From: Actinomycetes bacterium
GTDB lineage: Bacteria; Actinomycetota; Acidimicrobiia; Acidimicrobiales; RAAP-2
DNA length: 64,000 bases
Direction of reading: 5' to 3'
Assembly (NCBI GenBank): GCA_021778895.1
Contig: JAJYBR010000007.1
Span: 1-64,000 of the forward strand
Shown: one piece after another, positions 63,912 through 64,000 of the stretch
How positions within the stretch are numbered: position 1 is the first letter of the stretch
Layout of the letters: each line of letters begins with the position of its first letter
Notes under the pieces: generated by a model
Seen by the model: the letters and a program-made list of their open reading frames with translations, nothing else
Databases searched by the model: none
What the model was told of the DNA's origin: nothing
Made by a program: the position numbers and the translations under genes

Positions 63912-64000
63912 ATGAACCGCTTAGCGGGCTCGGTCTCGTCGTACCTGCGCCAGCACGCCAACAATCCCGTGGACTGGTGGCCGTGGGGTCCCGATGCGCT
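63912..64000 (+). CDS. DUF255/YyaL-type thioredoxin domain-containing protein (partial, runs off window end)
   Basis: [36 protein letters not shown]6-ATG upstream. Confidence 0.88.
   Translation, partial: MNRLAGSVSSYLRQHANNPVDWWPWGPDA

Overview
This is a GC-rich, gene-dense actinobacterial chromosome segment, Acidimicrobiia-like by gene content and order (an inference). It starts inside the 5' end of a 16S rRNA gene (minus strand) and continues through core operons, mostly on the minus strand: a RecB-like nuclease/helicase; argCBFRGH plus a YbaK protein; pheST; infC-rpmI-rplT plus a SpoU-type methyltransferase; a long pyrR-pyrBC-carAB-pyrD-pyrF / mihF-gmk-rpoZ-coaBC-metK-priA / def-fmt-rpe-ribD-ribBA-ribH block; a cytochrome c oxidase/copper cluster; nusB-efp-aroQBKC; nfuA; tyrS; ccdA; a menaquinone cluster (menD, menH, menA, menB, menE); and a xylose-type sugar ABC transporter with an SDR. 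It ends in the start of a DUF255 thioredoxin-domain protein. I saw no CRISPR array, prophage, transposon or tRNA. The main observations are: a recurrent TANNNT-N6-8-RTG leaderless promoter signature; a PyrR binding-loop hairpin directly before the pyrR Shine-Dalgarno; tandem ARG boxes between argC and a divergent EamA transporter; an ATC start codon for infC; a heme-copper oxidase CtaD that appears to lack canonical D-channel, K-channel and Mg-site residues, next to an unusual cupredoxin, an unannotated 36-aa membrane peptide and a pair of small paralogous membrane proteins; and convergent genes whose stop codons interlock in CTAG/CTAA. Family assignments come from reading the supplied translations. 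No database search was run.
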